Source: Nocardioides panacis (GTDB taxonomy: Bacteria > Actinomycetota > Actinomycetes > Propionibacteriales > Nocardioidaceae). Taken from it: a DNA stretch of 64,000 nucleotides. The notes beneath the pieces were generated by a model. The model worked only from the letters and a program-made list of their open reading frames with translations. It had not been told where the DNA came from and searched no databases. The stretch is from positions 2,418,001 to 2,482,000 of the forward strand of contig NZ_CP077062.1 of assembly GCF_019039255.1 (NCBI RefSeq), read 5' to 3'. Of the stretch, positions 28,230-35,326 are shown piece after piece. The translations under genes were made by a program, and so were the position numbers. Within the stretch, counting starts at the first letter, position 1, and each line of letters begins with the position of its first letter.

Positions 28230-30605
28230 GTGCCGTCGCTGCTGGCCGCGCTGACCACCTTCGTGACGCTGCTCGCGTGGACGAAGTTCGCGGAGAACCC
28301 GGCCGGCTTCATGGTGCCGATCCTGGGCGCCTGCCTGATGGTCGCGGTGCTGGGCATGCTGCTGCGGATGCTGCGGCTGCCGGCGTTCGTGGTCGCGCTC
28401 GCCCAGCTGGTGCTGGTGCTGCTCTGGCTGAACCACCGGGAGGCCGCGGCGCTGTCGTTCGGCGGCTGGGTGCCCACGCCGTCCTCGGTGCAGGAGCTGT
28501 TCGCCGCCTTCGGCGACTCGGTGGTCGCCTCCCAGGCCTACGCCGCCCCGGTCCCCAAGTCGGTGCCGGAGTTCTACCCGCTGATGATCCTGGCCGGCGC
28601 GCTGACCGCGGTGCTGGTCGACTTCCTCGCCGTCGGCCTGCGCCGCGCCCCGCTGGCCGGTCTCCCGCTGCTGGCGCTCTACACCGCGCCCGTCAGCGTC
28701 CTCGACGGTGGCGTGTCCTGGCTGAAGTTCGCCGCGGCGGCGCTGTGCTTCCTGTTCCTGATCGCCTCGGAGGAGGCCCAGCGGCTCTCCCACTGGGGGC
28801 ACCAGCTCTCCCCCGGCGGCCGGATCTTCGACACCCAGACCACCACCGTGAGCAGCCAGGCGGTCTGGGCCTCGGCGCGCAAGATCGGGCTGACCGCGAC
28901 CGGGGTGGCCGTGGTCGTCCCGCTGCTGGTGCCGTCGTTCAGCGCCTCGTTCTTCGGCGGCGGCAACGGGCCGGGCAACGGCGACGGCGACGCGGTGTCG
29001 ATCTCCAACCCGATGATCGACCTCAAGCGCGACCTCACCCAGGGCCAGGACGTCGAGCTCATCCGGATGACCACGACGGAGAACGACCCGTCCTACCTCC
29101 GGATCACCGTGCTGGACTCCTTCGACGGCACCGCCTGGCGCCCCTCGAGCCGCGACATCCCCGTCAAGCAGCGCGCCGACGGCGAGGTGACCCGGCCGCC
29201 GGGGCTGGACCTCACGATCCCGTCCCGGAAGGTGAGCGCCACCCTCGAGGCGAGCGCCAACTTCAGGTCACGCTGGCTGCCGACGCCGTACCCGGTCTCC
29301 TCGGTGCAGGCGCCGGGCGACTGGCGCTACGACCGCTCGACGCTGGACTTCATCAGCGCCGCCGACAACCAGACGACGGCCAACATCTCCTACCGGCTGA
29401 CGGCGCTCGACCTGTCGCCGTCCGCGGCGGACCTCGCCGAGTCGACCCCCGCCCCGGCCTCGGTCTACACCCCGAACACCGAGCTGCCCCGCGACCTGCC
29501 CGCCTCGGTCAGGAAGCTGGCCCGCACCGTCACGGACGGGGAGGCCACGAAGTTCGAGCAGGCCGTCGCCCTCCAGCAGTTCTTCCGGGTCGACGGCGGC
29601 TTCCGCTACTCCCTCAAGCGCGACCGCGGGAACGGCACCGACGACCTGGTGCGGTTCCTCTCGACCGACGGCCGGGTCGGCTACTGCGAGCAGTTCGCCG
29701 CGTCGATGGCGCTGATGGGCCGGGCCATCGGGATCCCCTCGCGGGTCGCCGTCGGGTTCCTGCGCCCGGACCGGGTGGCGCCGAACACCTACGTCTACAG
29801 CTCGCACGACCTGCACGCGTGGCCGGAGATGTACTTCGGCGGGATCGGCTGGGTGCGCTTCGAGCCCACCCCGCAGGACCGGGCCGCCGGCGTCCCGGCG
29901 TACACCACCCAGGAGGTGCCGCGCCCGGCGCCCAGCGAGAGCAGCTCGGCGCCGGCGGTCGCCCCCACCCTGAACCGCATCGACCGGTCCACCGACCCGA
30001 ACGCCGCCGTGAACGGCAAGAAGTCCTCCTCGCCGCTGACCGACCCGGCCGTGGTGGGCTCCGCCGTGGCCCTGCTCGTGCTGCTGCTGCTGGCGCTGGC
30101 CCCGCGCACCACGCGCACGCTGGTACGTCGCCGCCGCTGGACCGCCGCGGGCACCGGTGCCGCGCTCGTCGAGGCCGGGTGGGACGAGGTCCGCGACACG
30201 GCCGTGGACCTGGGCGTCGCGTTCGACGACGGGGTCACGCTGCGCACCGCGGCCCGGGACCTGGTGGCCGCGTTCGGACGTCCCGGTGACGAGGACGACG
30301 CCCTCGGCCGGTCCACCCACCGCGGCCCGGACGCCGACCCGGAGGCCACCCGCGCCCTGGACCGGCTCGTCGGCCTGCTCGAACGGGCCCGGTACGCCCG
30401 CGCCCTGCCGGACGGCGCGGCGACCGAGGAGCAGGTGCGCTCCGACGTGGCGGCCTGCGTCGCCGCCCTGCGCGCGGGTGCCGGCAAGCGGCGGCGGACC
30501 CGCGCGACCTGGCTGCCGGGCTCGCTCACCAACCGCCGGGTGTCCCCGCGCGGCAGCACCCGCCGCGGCCCCGTCCTCGAGCCCGGCGTGGACCGCGCCG
30601 TCTGA
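28230..30605 (+). CDS. TgpA-type membrane transglutaminase-like protease (start uncertain)
   Basis: About 791 aa from the GTG at 28230. N-terminal block of several TM helices (DUF3488-like, about 1-240). Periplasmic transglutaminase core: Cys in DGRVGYCEQFAASMALMGRA, His in YSSHDLHAWPEMYFG, then GWVRFEPTPQD. A TM helix (VVGSAVALLVLLLLALAP) and a cytoplasmic C-terminal helical domain follow. The start is doubtful: ATG 28193 overlaps the DUF58 stop as ATGA but is out of frame by one base, because the following run has six C (28197-28202). With five C the protein would start MTPVRELRPSSWVPSLL. Third gene of the moxR operon. Confidence 0.88.
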   Translation: MPSLLAALTTFVTLLAWTKFAENPAGFMVPILGACLMVAVLGMLLRMLRLPAFVVALAQLVLVLLWLNHREAAALSFGGWVPTPSSVQELFAAFGDSVVASQAYAAPVPKSVPEFYPLMILAGALTAVLVDFLAVGLRRAPLAGLPLLALYTAPVSVLDGGVSWLKFAAAALCFLFLIASEEAQRLSHWGHQLSPGGRIFDTQTTTVSSQAVWASARKIGLTATGVAVVVPLLVPSFSASFFGGGNGPGNGDGDAVSISNPMIDLKRDLTQGQDVELIRMTTTENDPSYLRITVLDSFDGTAWRPSSRDIPVKQRADGEVTRPPGLDLTIPSRKVSATLEASANFRSRWLPTPYPVSSVQAPGDWRYDRSTLDFISAADNQTTANISYRLTALDLSPSAADLAESTPAPASVYTPNTELPRDLPASVRKLARTVTDGEATKFEQAVALQQFFRVDGGFRYSLKRDRGNGTDDLVRFLSTDGRVGYCEQFAASMALMGRAIGIPSRVAVGFLRPDRVAPNTYVYSSHDLHAWPEMYFGGIGWVRFEPTPQDRAAGVPAYTTQEVPRPAPSESSSAPAVAPTLNRIDRSTDPNAAVNGKKSSSPLTDPAVVGSAVALLVLLLLALAPRTTRTLVRRRRWTAAGTGAALVEAGWDEVRDTAVDLGVAFDDGVTLRTAARDLVAAFGRPGDEDDALGRSTHRGPDADPEATRALDRLVGLLERARYARALPDGAATEEQVRSDVAACVAALRAGAGKRRRTRATWLPGSLTNRRVSPRGSTRRGPVLEPGVDRAV

Positions 30606-30620
30606 CCCGCCGGGCCTCCG

Positions 30621-30750
30621 TTCACGTCGACCCGGGCCTTAGCTCACGTCGAGCCGGGCAGTAGTCGACCTGGACCCGGGCCTTGGTTCACGTCGACCCG
30701 GGCCTTAACTCACGTCGAGCCGGGCAGTTGTCGACCTACCCGGGGCTGAC
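30621..30750 (+). repeat. 22-bp repeat array A (about six units)
   Basis: Head-to-tail units of 22 bp: 30621-30642 (ttcacgtcgacccgggcc...), 30643-30664, 30665-30686, 30687-30708, 30709-30730, then a shortened unit to 30750. Three sub-types alternate, giving a 66-bp higher-order period (units 1-3 and 4-6). The core is CGACCCGGGCC. No spacers, so not CRISPR. It lies just after the TgpA gene in the 432-nt convergent gap. Confidence 0.85.
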
Positions 30751-30802
30751 TCACGGGGGACCCGGACTCTTCGCGACGGAACAGTGCGTGTCTACGACAC
30801 TG

Positions 30803-30957
30803 AATCTCGGGTCGGCCTTGGCTCAGGCCCGGGTCAACCTCGACTCAGGCCCGGGTCGGCCCTGGTTGAGGCCCGGGTCGGCCTTGGCTCAGGCCCGGGT
30901 CGGCCTCGGCTTAGGCCCGGGTCGGCCTTGGTTGAGGCACGGGTGGGCGTCAGGTGG
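30803..30957 (-). repeat. 22-bp repeat array B, inverted relative to array A
   Basis: Seven units in register: one imperfect at 30803-30825, then exact 22-mers at 30826, 30848, 30870, 30892 and 30914, and a degenerate one at 30936-30957. Consensus ggcccgggtcggccttggct + ca. The core GGCCCGGGTCG is the reverse complement of array A's core, so the two arrays face each other across a 52-nt unique spacer and can form a large imperfect stem. Confidence 0.85.
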
Positions 30958-31037
30958 ACAGGCGAGGGGTGGCGTGTGACGAGGGAGGCGTGTCCGGCAG
31001 GGCATGGTGCGGGTGTGCCCCGGGGAGGGAGAGTGGG

Positions 31038-31484
31038 TCAGTAGCCGTTCTGGTCGCGGCGGCGGCGCCAGCGCTCCTCGAAGCGCTCCATCATCGAGTG
31101 CGACTGCTGCGGGGAGCGGCCCCGTGAGCCGCGGGACTTCTTGCTGCGGCCGCCGTCGATGACGCTGAACGAGGGGTGCGAACCCGGCTCGCCGCGCGGC
31201 TGCTCGGCGGCCTGGCCGTGGCCCTTCCAGGAGCTGAGGGCGACGTACGCCGAGCCGAGCATGACCACGAAGCCGATGATCCCGACGATGGTGTTCTGGG
31301 TGACCGCACCGGTCATCAGGACGACGAGTCCGACGACGAAGACCAGCCCAGCGAGAAGGGCTCGTCGGCGCGCCGAGGCCCGCAACGTGGTCCCCCGCAT
31401 GGTCGACGCCAGCTTGGGGTCGTCGGCAACGAGGGCGCGCTCCATCTGCTCGAGCAGACGCAGCTCCTCTTCAGAGAGCGGCAC
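31038..31484 (-). CDS. DUF3040 membrane protein
   Basis: 148 aa. The N-terminal MPLSEEELRLLEQMERAL motif typical of actinobacterial DUF3040 proteins is followed by two TM helices (ALLAGLVFVVGLVVLMTGAV; IVGIIGFVVMLGSAYVAL) and a basic C-terminal tail rich in Arg/Ser. GGGAGG lies 6 nt before the ATG, and a -10-like TAGACT is at 31522-31517. Function unknown. Confidence 0.9.
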   Translation of the reverse strand: MPLSEEELRLLEQMERALVADDPKLASTMRGTTLRASARRRALLAGLVFVVGLVVLMTGAVTQNTIVGIIGFVVMLGSAYVALSSWKGHGQAAEQPRGEPGSHPSFSVIDGGRSKKSRGSRGRSPQQSHSMMERFEERWRRRRDQNGY

Positions 31485-31584
31485 GGTGACCTCCCGCCAG
31501 GTGATTGCTGTTTCTCAGTCTAGGCAGGCGTTCCGGCAACCGGTACCCGAGCCCCGAAATCTGCATGGAAAAATCGTCGAAAGA

Positions 31585-32310
31585 CTAGGCAGAGTCGAGG
31601 GCGACGAGCTTCTCCCGCAACGTCGTGGTTGCCCGGCGGTGCACCTGGCTGACCCGCGACTCGGTCACCCCGAGGACCTGACCGATCTCGGCCAGCGTGA
31701 GGCCCTCGAAGTAGTAGAGCGCGATGATCACCTGGTCGCGCTCGGCGAGCTGGTCGACGACCCGCATCAGCGAGGCGTTCACGTCGCCCTGCTCGACCTG
31801 GTGGTCGGCGGCCGAGGAGAGCTCGTCGGCGAGGTCGAAGTCGTCGAGGTTGGCGTGGTTGGAGTTGGCCTGCCGGCTGAGGTCGCGCAGCTGCTGGACC
31901 GGGATGCCGACCTCGCGGGCGACCTCGACGTCCTCGGGCACCCGGCCGAGCCGCTCCTCGAGGGAGACCTGGGCGCGCTGGACGGTGCGGAGCTTGTCGC
32001 GGACCGAGCGCGGCACGAAGTCCATCGAGCGCATCCCGTCGATGATCGCGCCCCGGATCCGGGGCACCGCGAAGGTCTGGAACGACAGCCCGCGGGCCGG
32101 CTCGAACCGCTCGATGGCGTCCATCAGGCCGAGCACGCCGTCCGACACCAGGTCGTCGGGGTCGACCGAGTCGGGCATCCGGGTGCGCAGCCGGCCGGCG
32201 ACGTACTTCACCAGCGGGGCGTACTGCAGGACCAGCCGGTTGCGCAGGCTGGCTTCGCCGGTGGCCCGGAACTCGTTCCAGATCTGCTCGAGGTCGTCGC
32301 TGGGGCTCAT
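31585..32310 (-). CDS. FliA/WhiG-family RNA polymerase sigma factor
   Basis: Group 3 sigma factor, 241 aa. Region 2 (LVLQYAPLVKYVAGRL; DLVSDGVLGLMDAIERFEP; FQTFAVPRIRGAIIDGMR), region 3 (DFVPRSVRDKLRTVQRAQ) and region 4 (AERDQVIIALYYFEGLTLAEIGQVLGVTESRVSQVHRRA) are complete. It resembles Streptomyces WhiG and flagellar FliA equally at this level. ATG 32310 overlaps the upstream anti-sigma stop (ATGA), and AGGAG lies 7 nt upstream. No flagellar genes are in the window, so target genes are unknown. Confidence 0.93.
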   Translation of the reverse strand: MSPSDDLEQIWNEFRATGEASLRNRLVLQYAPLVKYVAGRLRTRMPDSVDPDDLVSDGVLGLMDAIERFEPARGLSFQTFAVPRIRGAIIDGMRSMDFVPRSVRDKLRTVQRAQVSLEERLGRVPEDVEVAREVGIPVQQLRDLSRQANSNHANLDDFDLADELSSAADHQVEQGDVNASLMRVVDQLAERDQVIIALYYFEGLTLAEIGQVLGVTESRVSQVHRRATTTLREKLVALDSA

Positions 32311-32855
32311 GCCATCGCTCCTGAACGTCCGCCGCCGGTGTGCGGGGCGGTGAAGGCCACCAGGGCGCTGACCGGGTTGTCGCGGTAGCGCGCGATCAGC
32401 TCGGAGGTGGCCTCGTCGAGCCGCTCGTGCAGGGCACGCCGGTAGTCGGTGAGCTGCTCCTCGGCCTGCCGCAACCGGGCGATCGCCGCGGAGACCGCGG
32501 CAGTGTCGTTGGGGTCGAGCTCGGTGACCCACATGTCGGCGAGGATCGGCAGCTCGGGCAGGTCGTCGGCGGCCCGCACGCTGACCAGCGCGGTGCGGGT
32601 GCGCCCGGTGCCGGTGTCCCCCAGGACCCGGATCAGCTCGTCGAGCCGCAGCGGCCGCTCGTGGTGGGCCTCGGCCTCGAGCACGTCGATGCGGGCGTGC
32701 ACCAGACGACGCCAGTAGGAGACCTTCTCCTCCTCCTCCGCCACCCGGCGTCGGTAGAGGCGCAGGTCCTCGAGCGTCAGCTCCGCCCAGGCGTCGGGAC
32801 CAGGAGTGGCGTCGGCCAGTGCCAGACCACCCTCGTCTTCTCCTAGCGGGCTCAT
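32307..32855 (-). CDS. RsiG-like anti-sigma factor with two c-di-GMP-binding-type motifs
   Basis: 182 aa, mostly helical. Two copies of the pattern E-x3-[ST]-x2-R-x3-H-x3-D are seen at residues 42-57 (E42, S46, R49, H53, D57) and 132-147 (E132, T136, R139, H143, D147). Streptomyces RsiG, which binds c-di-GMP and then sequesters WhiG, carries E-x3-S-x2-R-x3-Q-x3-D on two antiparallel helices; here His replaces Gln in both. The gene overlaps the sigma gene by ATGA, as expected for a cognate pair. Function is inferred from motif and context. Confidence 0.82.
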   Translation of the reverse strand: MSPLGEDEGGLALADATPGPDAWAELTLEDLRLYRRRVAEEEEKVSYWRRLVHARIDVLEAEAHHERPLRLDELIRVLGDTGTGRTRTALVSVRAADDLPELPILADMWVTELDPNDTAAVSAAIARLRQAEEQLTDYRRALHERLDEATSELIARYRDNPVSALVAFTAPHTGGGRSGAMA

Positions 32856-33010
32856 GCTCTCCGAGTCTTTCGTCGCACCTCGTCGCGTCGGCGGTCGCCG
32901 ATCTCCTCCAAGAGATTCTCACAATCCGCGGCTCCGGCGTCCGCCGTTGGGGCGATTGACCCCCTCCCCGGGCCCACGCCAGCCGGAATCAACCGAAACG
33001 GGCCCTTCAA

Positions 33011-33028
33011 ATAGTCCGTTCGGACTAT
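33011..33028. promoter_or_regulatory. perfect 8-bp-arm palindrome upstream of rsiG
   Basis: ATAGTCCG-TT-CGGACTAT, 156-173 nt before the rsiG start, in the 426-nt gap between rsiG and the dinB 3' end and within its AT-richest part. It could be an operator or a small hairpin. No other gene is supported in this gap. Confidence 0.5.
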
Positions 33029-33200
33029 CAAGTCTGGTCCTCTCGGGCGCCGAGACTCTCTCTGAATGCACCGCCCGAACTGCCGCTCCCTGGGAGACCG
33101 GCAAGCGAGCGGAGCAGGACAACACATCCGTGGGATCCGGGAAAGCCCCCCTTCCCCCCGCGGCGCCGGATCATCAGCCCCCCGATGCATCTGGCCACAG

Positions 33201-33231
33201 GCGGCCCCCGGTCCTTCGGACCCGGGGCCGC
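33201..33231 (-). terminator. terminator of the dinB operon
   Basis: Hairpin gcggcccccggtcc / ggacccggggccgc with one mismatch and a stable ttcg tetraloop, about 50 nt after the dinB stop on the minus strand. Confidence 0.75.
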
Positions 33232-33281
33232 TGTCACGTCCGGCCCCGGTCCGGCTCCGGGCCGGCCGCTGTCGGGACGAC

Positions 33282-34484
33282 CTAGGCCCGGTCGCTGCCG
33301 AGCAGGGTGGCCGGCCGCAACGCCGCCGCCCCGAACCTCCTGGTGGCGCGGTCCACGGCGCCGTCGGCCTCGGGCCAGCCGCGCTCCCGCTCCCCGAGCA
33401 CCAGCTGGCGCTGCACCGTGGACCGGGGCACCAAGCCCTCGACCCGCACCCCCACCAGCCGGATCCGGGCGCGCTGCAGCCCGAGGCCGGTGAACAGGTC
33501 GGTCGCGGTGCGGTAGATCTCCCGCGTCACGTCCGTCGCCTCCCCCAGCGTCTTGGACCGGGTGAGGGTGGTGAAGTCGGCGAACCGCACCTTCACGGTG
33601 ACCGTGCGGCCGGCCACCTGGGCCGCCCGCATCCGGGTGGCGACCTTCGCGGAGAGCCGGAGCAGCTCGCGCAGCACCACCTCCCGGTCGTCGGTGTCCC
33701 GCCCGAAGGTCTCGTCGGCGCCCATGCTCTTGTCCGGCTCGTCGCCGCCCCGCCGCGCGGTGACCACCCGCCGGTCCTCGCCCCAGGCCAGCTGGTGCAG
33801 GGAGGTGGCCAGGTGCACCCCGACCGCCCGCTGCAACGTGGTCAGCGGGGTGTGCGCGATGTCGCCGACCGTGCGCAGGCCGAGCCGGTGCAGCAGGTCA
33901 CTGGTCTTCTCCCCCACGCCCCACAGCTCACCGACGTCGAGCGGGTGCAGGAAGGTGGTCACCGCCGCGGGCGGCACGACCACGATCCCGTCGGGCTTGG
34001 CGCGCCGGGAGGCGAGCTTGGCGACCGCGACGGTGGCCGCCATCCCGACCGAGCAGGTGATGCCCTGCTCGTCGTAGATCCGGGCCCGCAGCAGCGAGGC
34101 GATGGCGTACGGTGACCCGAGCCGGCGCACGGAGCCGGACACGTCGAGGAACGCCTCGTCCAGCGAGACCACCTCGACCAGCGGGGTGACCTGCCGGAAG
34201 GTCTCCATCACCGAGCGGGACACCACGTCGAAGGTCTCGAAGCTCGGCGAGAGGACCACGGCGTTCGGGCAGAGCCGCCGGGCCCGGGTCATCGGCATCG
34301 CGGACCGGACGCCGTAGGTGCGGGCCCGGTAGTTGGCCGAGAGCACCACCCCGCGGTGCCCGCCGCCCACCACGACCGGGACGTCCTGGAGGTCGGGGCG
34401 GTCCCGGACGGCGACGGAGGCGTAGAACGCGTCCATGTCGACGTGCAGGACCGGGCACTCCCAGGACGCCTCCTCCGGGGTCAC
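33282..34484 (-). CDS. dinB: Y-family DNA polymerase IV
   Basis: Error-prone translesion polymerase, 400 aa. The GTG start at 34484 (MTPEEASWECPVLHVDMD) is chosen as the nearest start before the conserved HVDMDAFYASVAVRDRPDL. Catalytic acidic residues in HVDMDAFYAS and VSLDEAFLDVSG; palm motif GIVVVPPAAV; HhH segment ELWGVGEKTSDLLHRLGLRTVGD; little-finger domain to the end. Last gene of the LexA-box cassette; 25 nt after the methyltransferase. No beta-clamp motif was confidently placed at the C-terminus. Confidence 0.94.
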   Translation of the reverse strand: MTPEEASWECPVLHVDMDAFYASVAVRDRPDLQDVPVVVGGGHRGVVLSANYRARTYGVRSAMPMTRARRLCPNAVVLSPSFETFDVVSRSVMETFRQVTPLVEVVSLDEAFLDVSGSVRRLGSPYAIASLLRARIYDEQGITCSVGMAATVAVAKLASRRAKPDGIVVVPPAAVTTFLHPLDVGELWGVGEKTSDLLHRLGLRTVGDIAHTPLTTLQRAVGVHLATSLHQLAWGEDRRVVTARRGGDEPDKSMGADETFGRDTDDREVVLRELLRLSAKVATRMRAAQVAGRTVTVKVRFADFTTLTRSKTLGEATDVTREIYRTATDLFTGLGLQRARIRLVGVRVEGLVPRSTVQRQLVLGERERGWPEADGAVDRATRRFGAAALRPATLLGSDRA

Positions 34485-34509
34485 CGGAGCCGCCCGAGGA
34501 CGGGGGGCT

Positions 34510-35290
34510 TCAGCCGGAGGTGCCGCGCCGGGTCGCCAGGGTGTGGATCTGGGTGGCCAGGGCGAGGTACTCGGGCCGGGTCGCCACCGCCCGCTCGAGC
34601 TCGACGAGAGCCTGCGCGGCTCCCGGCTCGAGGTCGACCAGCGAGCTGGGCACCAGGTCGACGAAGACCCGGACCGCGTGCATGGCCTCGGTGTCGAAGC
34701 CGGCGTCGTCGAGCACCGCGGTGATCTCGTCGGCGGTGAACCGGCGGTTGGTGGCGCCGCCGGTGGCCGCCCCGGCGGGCCCGGACTCCAGCAGCGACCG
34801 GGCCGCGGTGAAGTGGCCGGCCATCGCCCGGGTGACCACGGCGGCGTGCCGCTGGTTGACGAGCAGGCTGAGCGTCCCGCCGGGACGCAGGGACGCGGCG
34901 AGCGCGGCCAGCGCGGCTGCCGGGTCCTCGACGATCTCCAGGACGCCGTGGCAGAGCACCACGTCGGTCCCGCCGTCCGGGACCAGGCCGGGCAGCGTGC
35001 CCAGGTCCCCCCTGGCGTCCGCTGACCCGGTCGGCCACGCCGCTCTCGTCGGCGCGACGCGCGAGGATGGCCAGCGCGTCGGGGCTGGGGTCGACGACCA
35101 CCACCTGGTGGCCGAGCTCGGCGACCCGGACCGCGAGGCCACCGGTGCCTCCCCCGATGTCGAGGACGGCGGCCGGCCGGTCGGCGTAGCGGGTCTCGAG
35201 CACGTCGCGCAGGGCGTGCCACACGACCGCCGTACGGGCGGCGCTGCGTCGCTGGAGGCTGCTCTGGCCCGGTCGCGGGTCGGCTGACAT
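34510..35290 (-). CDS. SAM-dependent methyltransferase (frame broken at a C6 run)
   Basis: Class I methyltransferase of about 259 aa when one base is removed from the C6 run at 35007-35012 (minus-strand GGGGGG). SAM motif VLDIGGGTGGLAVRVAEL, motif II VVVVDPSPDALAIL, then after the break GDLGTLPGLVPDGGTDVVLCHGVLEIVEDP and SLRPGGTLSLLVN. Without the extra base the junction reads RVSGRQGDLGTLPG, a normal family sequence. TAGGGT lies 7 nt before ATG 35290, so it can also be made from a leaderless transcript independent of dnaE2. Substrate unknown. Confidence 0.85.
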
Positions 35291-35326
35291 GGCGCCCACC
35301 CTAGTGCCCGCCGGGCGGCGCTCGTC

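Noticed and set aside
30621-30957. CRISPR array
   Set aside because: Repeats are directly adjacent with no unique spacers, and no cas genes are present.
30683-31044. Two overlapping open frames with repeated PGSALAQARV-like protein
   Set aside because: They are direct translations of the 22-bp repeat arrays in two phases, with no ribosome site.
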